NCBI GenBank assembly: GCA_009702755.1
Contig: WLHL01000009.1
Span: 1-52,574 of the forward strand
DNA: 52,574 nt
Source: Actinomycetota bacterium
GTDB taxonomy: Bacteria; Actinomycetota; Acidimicrobiia; Acidimicrobiales; Ilumatobacteraceae
Direction of reading: 5' to 3'
Shown piece after piece: positions 1 to 7,117 of this stretch. The translations under genes and the position numbers were made by a program. The number at the start of each line of letters is the position of its first letter. Within the stretch, counting starts at the first letter, position 1. The notes beneath the pieces are model-generated. The model saw only the letters and a program-made list of their open reading frames with translations. It searched no databases and was not told the origin of the DNA.

Positions 1-1221
1 ACGACGGCCAGCGCGTCCAGTCAACTGTGTGAATTCTGAGGCGCGCAACAACTGGTGATGCTCTCCGGTGTATTTAGTGAGTTTCTCAATTACAACTGCA
101 CGTGCGGGCATATTGATGCCAACGGCAAGAGTCTCTGTCGCGAAGACAACTTTCACTAGGCCTTTCACGAAGCATTCTTCAACAGCCTCCTTGAACATTG
201 GAATCATTCCAGCGTGGTGGCATGAAATTCCTGTTCCAATGTCGTCAAGGAAGAAGTGATACTCCAGGGCGGTCCTGTCATCCTCTGTCAAAGATTCACA
301 GTGACGTTCAACAATCTCACGAATCTTGCTCTCTTCTTCAGCAGATGTGAGAACAATGCCCGCCCGCATGCATGACGTCACTGCATCCTCGCATTGGGCA
401 CGACTGAAGATAAACACAATGGCAGGAAGCATGTTGTTGTCTTCGAGAAGTTCAATGATTTCTGGCCGAGTGGGTGGAGTGAAACGACGCACTTTCTTCT
501 GGGAGCCGCCTCCGCGCTGTGGACCTGGTCTTCCGCCTGCGAGCAACCGCTGCACATGAGCATTCGGCTCACCATTAATCACGGTGTGATACATCTCGGT
601 GCGCCCCGACGCATTGTTGTGCAGTGCGAAGTGGTTGGTCAGTTCAATCGGCCGAGTTGTCTCAACGACGACGTCGGTGCGACCTCGAACTGTCGATAGC
701 CATTCCCCAACCTCGTCTGCATTAGACACCGTTGCAGAAAGGCATACCAACTGAACCTCAGGGTCCAACTGAATAATGACTTCTTCCCACACAGGACCTC
801 GATATGCGTCTTGGAGGTAATGAACCTCATCAAGAATGACGACACCTAAATTGTCGAGGCGTGAGGAGGATGCGTAAATCATGTTGCGAAGAACCTCTGT
901 CGTCATGACGACGACGACGGGAGCCTCTGCATTAATTGCATTGTCGCCGGTGATGAGTCCGACATTGCGTACCCCGTAGAGCTCGCCAAGGTCGCGAAAC
1001 TTCTGATTAGAAAGAGCCTTAATTGGTGTCGTATAAAAAGCGCGAAGTCCTGCGGCTCGTGCACGTGCGATTCCGTATTCAGCAATGAGTGTTTTGCCAG
1101 AACCTGTTGGCGCTGCAACCAACACAGATGCATCAGCGTCGATTGACTCCATCGCCTTTACTTGAAAGGTATCCGGCTGATATGTCAGGCGTGAAAGAAA
1201 GTCTTCTCTCACATTCGTCAT
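1..1221 (-). CDS. helY: HelY/Ski2-like DEVH-box RNA helicase (5' part, cut by window edge)
   Basis: Superfamily II ATP-dependent helicase of the HelY/Mtr4/Ski2 group, expected to act in RNA processing or decay. The first 407 codons are in the window. Visible motifs: Walker A APTGSGKT (about residues 37-44), TTPIKALSNQK (motif Ia), DEVH (131-134), SAT (162-164), the GISCHHAGM and FATETLAVGINMP motifs, and QLTGRAGRR (motif VI) at the very end of the visible part. The C-terminal half of the roughly 900-residue family lies to the left of position 1. The ATG at 1221 overlaps the tatC stop in an ATGA arrangement, so translation is probably coupled. The order tatB-tatC-helY matches the conserved actinobacterial Tat locus (Rv2094c-Rv2092c in M. 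tuberculosis). The gene was read by translating the minus strand directly. Confidence 0.93.
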   Translation of the reverse strand, partial: MTNVREDFLSRLTYQPDTFQVKAMESIDADASVLVAAPTGSGKTLIAEYGIARARAAGLRAFYTTPIKALSNQKFRDLGELYGVRNVGLITGDNAINAEAPVVVVMTTEVLRNMIYASSSRLDNLGVVILDEVHYLQDAYRGPVWEEVIIQLDPEVQLVCLSATVSNADEVGEWLSTVRGRTDVVVETTRPIELTNHFALHNNASGRTEMYHTVINGEPNAHVQRLLAGGRPGPQRGGGSQKKVRRFTPPTRPEIIELLEDNNMLPAIVFIFSRAQCEDAVTSCMRAGIVLTSAEEESKIREIVERHCESLTEDDRTALEYHFFLDDIGTGISCHHAGMIPMFKEAVEECFVKGLVKVVFATETLAVGINMPARAVVIEKLTKYTGEHHQLLRASEFTQLTGRAGRR

Positions 1222-2000
1222 GAAAGGGCCGATGTTCGACGACGCGTTAGTAGCCAGCCCACAAGGACAGCAATCGCGTACAAGACGGTCAAAGGAACTG
1301 CGAGTGCCAACATGCTGAACGGATCGCCTGATGGAGTGATGACTGCTGCAGCAATGAAGATGCCCATAATCGCAAAGCGCCATTGCTTCACGAGTGTGCG
1401 CGGCCGCACTGCCCCAACCAGCTGCAAGAACACAATCAGCACTGGACTCAGGAAGCCCACGCCAAAGGCGAGCATCATGAGCACGACAAGTGACACGTAT
1501 TTTGTGATTTGGTAACTCTGTGTGACATCGGTGCCAGACCAAGTAATCAGGAATTCAAGCGCTTTATCAAGTGTCCAATAGGCCAATGAACATCCGACGA
1601 TGAATAACACAATTGATGACGCGATAAACGGTCCCGCATATTGCTTTTCTTTGCGCGAGAGTGCCGGCACGATGAATCGCCAAATCTGCCACAACACGAC
1701 GGGAAGCGCTAGAACAAGACCGCCGTACGCGCAGATACGCATGCGTGCAGAGAAACCATCAAGGGGTCCCAGAGCAAAGAGTGAGCCATCGCATTTAAAC
1801 TCTGGCCTTTCATTACACAGATCCCTATAAGGCTTGGTGAGGAAGTTCTTCACGGGGTCATACAACGCAAGAATGACAATGGTGCCGACGACGACTGAGA
1901 GCAAACTTCGAACGATGCGCATGCGCAACTCACGAAGGTGCTCCATCAGTGGCATGGTTGTTTCGGGTGACGGTGACTCGGCTCGAGATTTCTTAGCCAT
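1218..2000 (-). CDS. tatC: Sec-independent (Tat) translocase subunit TatC
   Basis: Multi-spanning inner-membrane core and signal-peptide receptor of the twin-arginine translocase, which exports folded proteins. The 260-residue product begins MAKKSRAESPSPETTMPLMEHLRELR; MxxHLxELRxR is the TatC N-terminal signature, followed by about six membrane segments and the family's SPVLIVFLQLVG and PSGDPFSMLALAVPL regions. A longer reading frame exists upstream, but this ATG gives an 8-base overlap with the tatB stop and a family-typical N terminus. It overlaps helY by 4 bases at the 3' end. It forms one operon with tatB and helY. Confidence 0.96.
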   Translation of the reverse strand: MAKKSRAESPSPETTMPLMEHLRELRMRIVRSLLSVVVGTIVILALYDPVKNFLTKPYRDLCNERPEFKCDGSLFALGPLDGFSARMRICAYGGLVLALPVVLWQIWRFIVPALSRKEKQYAGPFIASSIVLFIVGCSLAYWTLDKALEFLITWSGTDVTQSYQITKYVSLVVLMMLAFGVGFLSPVLIVFLQLVGAVRPRTLVKQWRFAIMGIFIAAAVITPSGDPFSMLALAVPLTVLYAIAVLVGWLLTRRRTSALS

Positions 2001-2322
2001 CTGACTTCGACTCCGATTCCCCAGCGAGGTTCTCCAACTGCTCTGGCGTGAGTGCTTCAGATTTCTCTGGCCGCATGGGCGGCGATGGCTCTGCATCAAC
2101 TTCTCCGAAGCCAGAACGGATGCTGTCTGCCGTGGACTTCAGATCTTTCAAAGGTTCATCAAACGTCGAACGGAGTTCCTGCTCTAGTCCCTGGGTGGTT
2201 CTGCGAATGTCGCCGTACAGCTTGCCAATCTGGCGAATGACACCGGGAAGACGTTCAGGTCCGAGGACGACGAGTCCCGCTAGGAGCAGGAAAACAATCT
2301 CGCTGCCGCTGAAGTTGAACAC
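1993..2322 (-). CDS. tatB: Twin-arginine translocase TatB-like protein (TatA/B family)
   Basis: Single-span Tat component of 109 residues. It has a short periplasmic N terminus with a polar Glu (SGSE), a membrane segment at about residues 8-22 and the hinge VVLGPERLPG. That GPERLP motif is typical of TatB rather than TatA (FGPxxLPxL). An amphipathic helix and an acidic, Pro/Ser/Glu-rich cytosolic tail follow. Family role: with TatC it forms the signal-peptide-binding complex. No separate TatA is visible here. The start is GTG at 2322, and a TACAAT box lies exactly 6 bases upstream, so the mRNA is probably leaderless. It is the first gene of the tatB-tatC-helY operon. Confidence 0.9.
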   Translation of the reverse strand: MFNFSGSEIVFLLLAGLVVLGPERLPGVIRQIGKLYGDIRRTTQGLEQELRSTFDEPLKDLKSTADSIRSGFGEVDAEPSPPMRPEKSEALTPEQLENLAGESESKSDG

Positions 2323-2328
2323 CCTGTC

Positions 2329-2352
2329 ATTGTAGAACCGCCCATCTAGTCT
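2329..2352. promoter_or_regulatory. Divergent leaderless promoters of tatB (-) and the GDPD gene (+)
   Basis: Only 36 bases separate the two divergent GTG starts (2322 and 2359). On the minus strand TACAAT (2334-2329) ends 6 bases before the tatB GTG. On the plus strand TAGTCT (2347-2352) ends 6 bases before the GTG at 2359. Neither has a convincing -35. Transcription is predicted to start at or within a base or two of the start codons. Confidence 0.6.
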
Positions 2353-2358
2353 TCATGC

Positions 2359-3090
2359 GTGCAACAACGCCTTCCCTCTCTCGTTGATGAACCTATTGCC
2401 TTTGCGCATCGCGGTGCTCGTGCGCATGCACCAGAGAACACCATTAGCGCCTTCCAGCTCGCTCTGAAGTTGGGTGCTAACGGACTAGAAAGCGATGTCT
2501 GGATTACCGCAGATGGCCAAGTAGTCCTCGACCATGACGGTGTTGTCCGCGTTCGAGCTCGCAAGAAGCCAATTTCTGAAGTGAATCGTTCAGCGTTGCC
2601 CAGTCACATCCCGACGGTTGGTGAGTTTTTTGAGTCCTGTGGAACCGACTTCAGTTTTAGTGTCGACATCAAGGATGAGAATGCAACCGATGGTTTAGTA
2701 GCTGTTGCTCGAGAATGTGGATTTGATCTCAGTCGCCTATTCATCTGTCACTGGAAGAGTTCTGAATGTTTCGCGATTCGTGAGCGTCATCCCGACGTCA
2801 AAGTTGTTGATTCGACTCGTTTGCAACGATTGAAAGACGGACCTGAGATGAGAGCTGCATTACTTGCCAATAAGGGAATTGATGTTCTCAATATGCACAT
2901 CAGTGACTGGAATGGCGGACTCGTCACAATGATGCACCGTTTCAATGTTCAAGCTTTTGGTTGGGACGCTCAGTTCCCTACTTCGTTGAGCAATGGTTTG
3001 CTGATGGGATTAGACGGGATCTATAGCGACCATGTTGATCGCCTCGTCGAAACATACGACCAAATCATTGGCCACTCTCCGCGACTGTGA
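2359..3090 (+). CDS. Glycerophosphodiester phosphodiesterase (GDPD family)
   Basis: Hydrolyses glycerophosphodiesters from phospholipid turnover to glycerol-3-phosphate and an alcohol (family activity). The 243-residue TIM barrel shows HRGA (residues 17-20) and PENT (25-28), the ESDVWIT metal-ligand strand (E44, D46) and the catalytic LDHD (H59), then VDIK and a C-terminal GIYSDHVD. There is no signal peptide, so it is probably cytosolic. The start is GTG at 2359, supported by a -10 box 6 bases upstream; a nearby ATG at 2355 is out of frame. Its stop abuts the stop of the convergent lepB with no bases between. Confidence 0.9.
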   Translation: MQQRLPSLVDEPIAFAHRGARAHAPENTISAFQLALKLGANGLESDVWITADGQVVLDHDGVVRVRARKKPISEVNRSALPSHIPTVGEFFESCGTDFSFSVDIKDENATDGLVAVARECGFDLSRLFICHWKSSECFAIRERHPDVKVVDSTRLQRLKDGPEMRAALLANKGIDVLNMHISDWNGGLVTMMHRFNVQAFGWDAQFPTSLSNGLLMGLDGIYSDHVDRLVETYDQIIGHSPRL

Positions 3091-3702
3091 TCACAGAGTC
3101 GCGATACGTCCAAAGGGCCAGACAATCGCAAATGCACGACCAACCACCAGGTGTTCTGGGATTGTTCCGAAACTGCGACTGTCGAACGATTCAGGACGAT
3201 TGTCACCCATGACGAACAGTTGATCCTTCGGAACAGTGATTGGTTTCATATCAATCACACGGCACCGCTCCACAGCATTGGGGAAAGCAAGAACTTCCTT
3301 GTCTAAATATGGTTCGTCGATCTCTGTTGAGTTAACAAAGACTTTGCAATCCTTGATTTCCACTGTGTCGCCCCCAACGCCGATGACACGCTTGATCAAG
3401 TCGTCGTGGGCGATGACGCCTCCGCTGGTGGTGATGCGGTCAAACACGACAACATCCTTGCGGTGGATGTCATGGAGACGGTACGAGAGCTTGTTCACAA
3501 GGACCCGATTGTTCTCTAACAGCGTTGTTTCCATCGACGGACCACTGATGTAGAACTGCTGAAGGACGTACACGCGTACAAGGAGAGCGGCTCCAAGGGC
3601 GATGACCACTACGAGAATCCAGTCTCGAAGAACTCGACCAGGGCTGTGCCCCTGCATCTCTTCGGACTCAATCTCCGTTGCTGCTAGGTCCGACTCTTCC
3701 AT
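3091..3702 (-). CDS. lepB: Signal peptidase I
   Basis: Membrane-bound leader peptidase (203 residues) that removes signal peptides from exported proteins. One membrane anchor lies at about residues 28-47, followed directly by the catalytic box with nucleophile Ser56 (ISGPSM). Box D holds the general base Lys104 (IKRVIGVGGD), and box E reads GDNRPESFDSR. A short acidic N-terminal tail precedes the anchor. ATG at 3702; a TTTAAT box lies 5 bases upstream, suggesting a leaderless or nearly leaderless transcript. It stands alone, convergent with the GDPD gene and divergent from the ferredoxin. Confidence 0.95.
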   Translation of the reverse strand: MEESDLAATEIESEEMQGHSPGRVLRDWILVVVIALGAALLVRVYVLQQFYISGPSMETTLLENNRVLVNKLSYRLHDIHRKDVVVFDRITTSGGVIAHDDLIKRVIGVGGDTVEIKDCKVFVNSTEIDEPYLDKEVLAFPNAVERCRVIDMKPITVPKDQLFVMGDNRPESFDSRSFGTIPEHLVVGRAFAIVWPFGRIATL

Positions 3703-3802
3703 GGAGCATTAAACCTAGTTGGAAAGACCTGTCGGGCGACGCTGTGCCAAGTACTACAAGCGTCCTCATCAGGGTGAAGTCGTGCCACAGGGGGCATGCG
3801 TG

Positions 3803-3827
3803 TATTGTGTGTGTACCCCGTACGGGG
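3803..3827 (+). promoter_or_regulatory. Putative ferredoxin promoter with perfect 12-base palindrome
   Basis: TATTGT at 3803-3808 fits the TAnnnT -10 pattern. Eight bases on, CCCCGTACGGGG (3816-3827) is a perfect palindrome that would cover the predicted transcription start, a plausible repressor site. The leader would be about 58 bases and ends in a good Shine-Dalgarno, GAAGGGA (3858-3864), 8 bases before the ATG at 3873. The palindrome is directly visible; its role is inferred. Confidence 0.4.
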
Positions 3828-3872
3828 CAAGCCATAGGAGCCATCAGGCGACTTGACGAAGGGACTTCCCAA

Positions 3873-4118
3873 ATGAAGGTATGGATCGACCAAGACCTGT
3901 GCACCGGTGACGGACTCTGTGAAGAGATCGCTCCCGACGTATTCACTCTCCTTGACGATGGCCTTGCTTACGTGAAGGAAGGCGACACGGTGTACGCCAC
4001 CGCAAAGGGCAATGCTCAGGGTGCTGACGGCCTTGCGAACTTCCCAGACAGCCGCATGGATGCAGTTGTCGAATCCGCCGAGGAATGCCCCGGCGAATGC
4101 ATCTTCATCGAAGTCTGA
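3873..4118 (+). CDS. Small ferredoxin with CxxDxxC cluster motif
   Basis: An 81-residue soluble electron carrier. Cysteines are at residues 10, 16, 72 and 76. The N-terminal motif is CTGDGLC, so the position of the second cluster cysteine (13) is Asp. C72 is followed by Pro, as for the last ligand of bacterial ferredoxins. Known families with this layout are 3Fe-4S ferredoxins serving P450s and the CxxDxxC ferredoxin of Pyrococcus, whose Asp can ligate a 4Fe-4S cluster. An insertion of about 45 residues separates the two cluster halves. The start at 3873 is chosen for its Shine-Dalgarno and because the family begins MKVWID-like; upstream in-frame codons are not family-like. No redox partner is adjacent. 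Confidence 0.85.
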   Translation: MKVWIDQDLCTGDGLCEEIAPDVFTLLDDGLAYVKEGDTVYATAKGNAQGADGLANFPDSRMDAVVESAEECPGECIFIEV

Positions 4119-4121
4119 TTC

Positions 4122-4892
4122 TTACGCGCCAACAAAGCGCGCAACAGTAAGAAATGCCGTATGCGCCACCATTCGGTGGTCAGGTCGAACTGCCATTCCT
4201 TCGATGTGCCACGTGCGATGGAGCACCTCAAGCGTGCGTTGGTCTACCCAACCCTTCCCCATTGACTCGCGTACTTGCACTGCTTGTGTGATGGACGGTG
4301 TGTACGCCACCATGAGACCGCCAGGTACAAGAATCTTTTCAGCGGTTGGAGTTACTCGCCACGGTTCTGGAAGGTCCAGCATTACCCGATCAAACTCGCC
4401 CTCAGGGCAGTCTTCGTAGCTATCGCCAAGACTGACCTCGTAGCGCGACAGTGCCTCTTCGCCCAGGAATGACTTCACGTTATTGACAGCCCGATTGAGG
4501 AAGTCTTCGCGTAATTCCAGTCCGGTGATGTGAGCACCCCAACGCAGCATTGTCATGGACAAAGCTCCAGATCCGATACCGGTCTCAAAGACACGTGCTC
4601 CGGGGTAAATGTCTCCCAACATGCACATGGGGGCAAGATCTTTCGGATAAATCACCTGTGCGCCGCGAGGCATCTCAATGACAAAGTCTTCCAATGTCGG
4701 ACGCAACACGATGTACTTGGCACCCTTGGTTGTTTCGGCAACAATCCCAGGCTTCTGGCCAATGATGGTTGTGTGAGCTACAAAACCAGAGTGGCTATGG
4801 AACTCCCCTTCAACATTCAATGTGACGAGATAGCGACGCTTCTTTGAATCGATGAAGAGAGCTTTTTCGCCCTCGAGAAATACTGCACTCAT
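4122..4892 (-). CDS. trmI: tRNA (adenine-N1)-methyltransferase, TrmI type (m1A58)
   Basis: SAM-dependent methylation of A58 in the T-loop of tRNAs; 256 residues, normal for TrmI. An N-terminal small domain precedes a Rossmann fold with motif I (ETGIGSGA, 103-110), the acidic SAM ligand strand GLELRED and catalytic LDLPEPW (172-178). It is the last gene of a run of short genes: its ATG overlaps the stop of the preceding 67-residue protein (ATGA, 4889-4892), and a GGAG lies about 10 bases upstream. It converges on the ferredoxin gene with 3 bases between stops. Confidence 0.95.
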   Translation of the reverse strand: MSAVFLEGEKALFIDSKKRRYLVTLNVEGEFHSHSGFVAHTTIIGQKPGIVAETTKGAKYIVLRPTLEDFVIEMPRGAQVIYPKDLAPMCMLGDIYPGARVFETGIGSGALSMTMLRWGAHITGLELREDFLNRAVNNVKSFLGEEALSRYEVSLGDSYEDCPEGEFDRVMLDLPEPWRVTPTAEKILVPGGLMVAYTPSITQAVQVRESMGKGWVDQRTLEVLHRTWHIEGMAVRPDHRMVAHTAFLTVARFVGA

Positions 4893-5092
4893 TGTGGAGT
4901 GGCTCCGTTCTTTTGAACACTGATGACAAGTGACTCTCCACGCTTCAGTGCTACTCGCGAGGCTTTGTTGTTCAATCGACGATTAATCCAGCGAAGAACA
5001 GTTACAAGAAGGAGCAGACGACGAACCCACAGTCGCTTTGCGGACTGATTACTGAGAATCTTTCGCGCACCCCATGAGAAGAGGGTGAACAT
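4889..5092 (-). CDS. Small basic protein of unknown function (67 aa)
   Basis: Not recognised. The 67 residues are strongly basic, with a hydrophobic stretch near residues 22-32 (WVRRLLLLVTVLRW) flanked by Arg and Lys; it could be a membrane-associated amphipathic helix. Reality is supported by operon geometry: its ATG lies 3 bases after the stop of the upstream gene and its TGA overlaps the trmI start by 4 bases. No conserved catalytic pattern is visible. Confidence 0.6.
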   Translation of the reverse strand: MFTLFSWGARKILSNQSAKRLWVRRLLLLVTVLRWINRRLNNKASRVALKRGESLVISVQKNGATPQ

Positions 5093-5095
5093 AAA

Positions 5096-5305
5096 TCAGA
5101 ACCTACGGAACTCAACTCGTGAGCCGCGTTTGCGGCCACCGCGGCGACCAAAGAGGTACGCAAGAAGAACTACGAGACCTGCAACTGCTCCACCGATGGC
5201 CACGATGGACTGCTTCTTGTCTGCAGCCCTTCCTTGGATGTCAGTTTGAAGGGCACGGAACTTTGTTTCAAGATCTTCCCGAGACACGTGTGGAGTATCA
5301 GACAT
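5096..5305 (-). CDS. Small single-span membrane protein (69 aa)
   Basis: Unknown function. A soluble, charged N-terminal helix of about 30 residues (SREDLETKFRALQTDIQ) is followed by a membrane span at about 33-52 and a very basic C terminus (GRRGGRKRG). The positive-inside rule places the tail in the cytoplasm. The layout resembles short actinobacterial membrane proteins encoded beside holin-like proteins. Start ATG at 5305 is 2 bases after the upstream stop; the downstream gene follows after 3 bases. Confidence 0.7.
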   Translation of the reverse strand: MSDTPHVSREDLETKFRALQTDIQGRAADKKQSIVAIGGAVAGLVVLLAYLFGRRGGRKRGSRVEFRRF

Positions 5306-5307
5306 GG

Positions 5308-5646
5308 TTATTCCCCTTTCGCCAGGCTTCGCTGGGAGATGCGACTAAACGACAGCCACACCAATAGCGCGACAACGATCAATGTGAAGAAGTAGTGGAG
5401 GAAGGACCAAGAACCATCAAGGGATGCACCGCCGAGGTCCTGACTCAGACGCAGGATTGCCAGAGCAAGGAAAACCATGGATAGTCCGAGAGACGTGGCA
5501 GCCAGGGTGCCAATAGCGACCCAACGGGCTGCACCTTTCAGTGGGCCGAGTGTCTCTTGACGCGCATAGGTCTTGACCGACTCAACGAGGTCTGTGACCT
5601 GGTCTGTCGGCGTGAGACGCTTACGAAATGGAGGAGGCTTCACCAT
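5308..5646 (-). CDS. Holin-like membrane protein (Phage_holin_3_6 / actinobacterial type)
   Basis: A 112-residue protein with an N-terminal helix (DQVTDLVESVKTYARQE), two hydrophobic segments at about 44-66 and 83-101, and a short basic tail. This is the architecture of the actinobacterial 'phage holin family' membrane proteins, which are chromosomal genes of unclear role, not evidence of a prophage. A TAGGAT box 9 bases before the ATG at 5646 suggests an own promoter with a very short leader, within the 46-base gap after dacB. The context of cell-wall carboxypeptidase and small membrane proteins hints at an envelope role; this is inference. Confidence 0.75.
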   Translation of the reverse strand: MVKPPPFRKRLTPTDQVTDLVESVKTYARQETLGPLKGAARWVAIGTLAATSLGLSMVFLALAILRLSQDLGGASLDGSWSFLHYFFTLIVVALLVWLSFSRISQRSLAKGE

Positions 5647-5692
5647 GGACGCATCATCCTACGCCAGTGGTTGCTAGTTATCCACAGGCCAT

Positions 5693-7117
5693 TTACGGCG
5701 CTAGTTGGTCGGCTCGTGGGGTTGATTTGGCCTTGTTCAGAGCTTCGCCGAGTGCATTCCATAGTGGACGATAGGACGTCTTGTTGTCGATACCGCTGGC
5801 ATTCATGATGAAAGCGAAGACAACCGGCTGTCCCCCCTCAACAGGAAGGTATCCAACAAGGGCCTTGACCCCCGACAGCGTTCCTGTCTTCCCGAGAAGA
5901 CGTCCATTCATCGGCGAATCCTCAAAGGCTGTCGACAGCGTTCCGGTTGTGCCAGCAATCGCCAACATCGGTGCGAGTTGGGACGCCTGAGAATTGAGAA
6001 GCTCCATAAACGATCGACATGAAGCCTGATTAGAACTTGAGAGACCTGAACCGTCAATCAATGTGGGAACTGGAGAAATCTTCTTGTCGAGAAAGTACTG
6101 CGACATGACTTCGAGTCCTGCCGCGGTTGAACCTGACTTCTTCTTGCTGAAACCAATTTCCTTGAGCACCATTTCAGCAGTGTTGTTGTCACTATTCACC
6201 AACATCTCGCGAAGAATAAGTGGAAGTGGTGAGGATGAAATTGTTGTCACTGCGGTGGCATTATTTGGAAGGGCGGCATCATGGCGCACTGCGCCGGTGA
6301 CTGCCACACCGCGTGCACTCAACAGCGTGCGAAGTTCTGTTGCAGCAGCCAAGGCGGGGTCATCGGGCTTATTTGGCTCCCCGACCACTACTCCGTCGTT
6401 AACGAGCAATGCGCCGAGTGGTCCTGACTCAGTGAAATGAAATTCAGTGGGCCATACATCAACAAAACGTTTGTCGTCATAACGCGAATCAATGCCGACG
6501 ATGGATCCCGAAATTGTGCGCACTCCGGTCGCAACAATCTGATCAGCAAGTGTCTCGAGAGACGTTCCATTGAAAGTTTTATACTTCTCGGTCGCAACAT
6601 ATTCATTACGGACAATGACAGGGTCTCCTCCGCCAACCAAGAACAAATCAGTGACAACACCAGGTTGGTCGGTCTTTGCAGCGAAAACTTCCGTCTTGTA
6701 TGTAAATGTGGGCCCAAGAACCTCAAGGGCCGTTGCAGCCGTCAGAACCTTGACTGCGGACGCTGGAACGAGAAGTTTGTCTCCTCGAACATCTGAAAGT
6801 GATTGACCGAGCCAATCCACCGTGAGACATCCATCTGGCGGGACTCTTCCTTGCAAACTTGATAGCGATCGACGCAATCCCCCTAAACGTGTGTCGTTCG
6901 ACAGTGTGTTTGGAGTGCGGCGCGCCGAAAGAACTGCAATTTTGGGTTGCTGTGTAATCGCACCACTTTCCAGTGGTGTCACTCGTGCAGCAAAAGAAGA
7001 CGACGCAAAATAACCAGAGGCGAGTATGACTCCCCCAAGAACACCCACGCTGAGGACAACCTTGAGCGGATCCTTAGCGCGCCGTCCAGAGCGCAATGGC
7101 TTCTGTTTAACGGGCAA
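5693..7117 (-). CDS. dacB: D-alanyl-D-alanine carboxypeptidase/endopeptidase (PBP4, peptidase S13)
   Basis: Trims peptidoglycan stem peptides outside the membrane. The three penicillin-binding motifs are visible: SAVK (SxxK) in VPASAVKVLTAATAL, SDN (SxN) in MLVNSDNNTAEMV, and KTG in GKTGTLSGVK. Between SxxK and SxN lies the large insertion typical of S13 enzymes. A signal anchor (VVLSVGVLGGVILASGYF) follows a short basic N terminus. The start is uncertain. TTG at 7117 gives an 11-base overlap with the upstream gene and a compact N terminus (474 aa). An in-frame ATG at 7183 or further upstream would place 25 or more residues inside the neighbouring gene without looking like coding sequence of this family. 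Confidence 0.88.
   Translation of the reverse strand: MPVKQKPLRSGRRAKDPLKVVLSVGVLGGVILASGYFASSSFAARVTPLESGAITQQPKIAVLSARRTPNTLSNDTRLGGLRRSLSSLQGRVPPDGCLTVDWLGQSLSDVRGDKLLVPASAVKVLTAATALEVLGPTFTYKTEVFAAKTDQPGVVTDLFLVGGGDPVIVRNEYVATEKYKTFNGTSLETLADQIVATGVRTISGSIVGIDSRYDDKRFVDVWPTEFHFTESGPLGALLVNDGVVVGEPNKPDDPALAAATELRTLLSARGVAVTGAVRHDAALPNNATAVTTISSSPLPLILREMLVNSDNNTAEMVLKEIGFSKKKSGSTAAGLEVMSQYFLDKKISPVPTLIDGSGLSSSNQASCRSFMELLNSQASQLAPMLAIAGTTGTLSTAFEDSPMNGRLLGKTGTLSGVKALVGYLPVEGGQPVVFAFIMNASGIDNKTSYRPLWNALGEALNKAKSTPRADQLAP

Noticed and set aside
5308-5646. Prophage remnant suggested by the holin-like protein
   Set aside because: No other phage gene, integrase or attachment repeat is near; this family is a chromosomal actinobacterial membrane protein.
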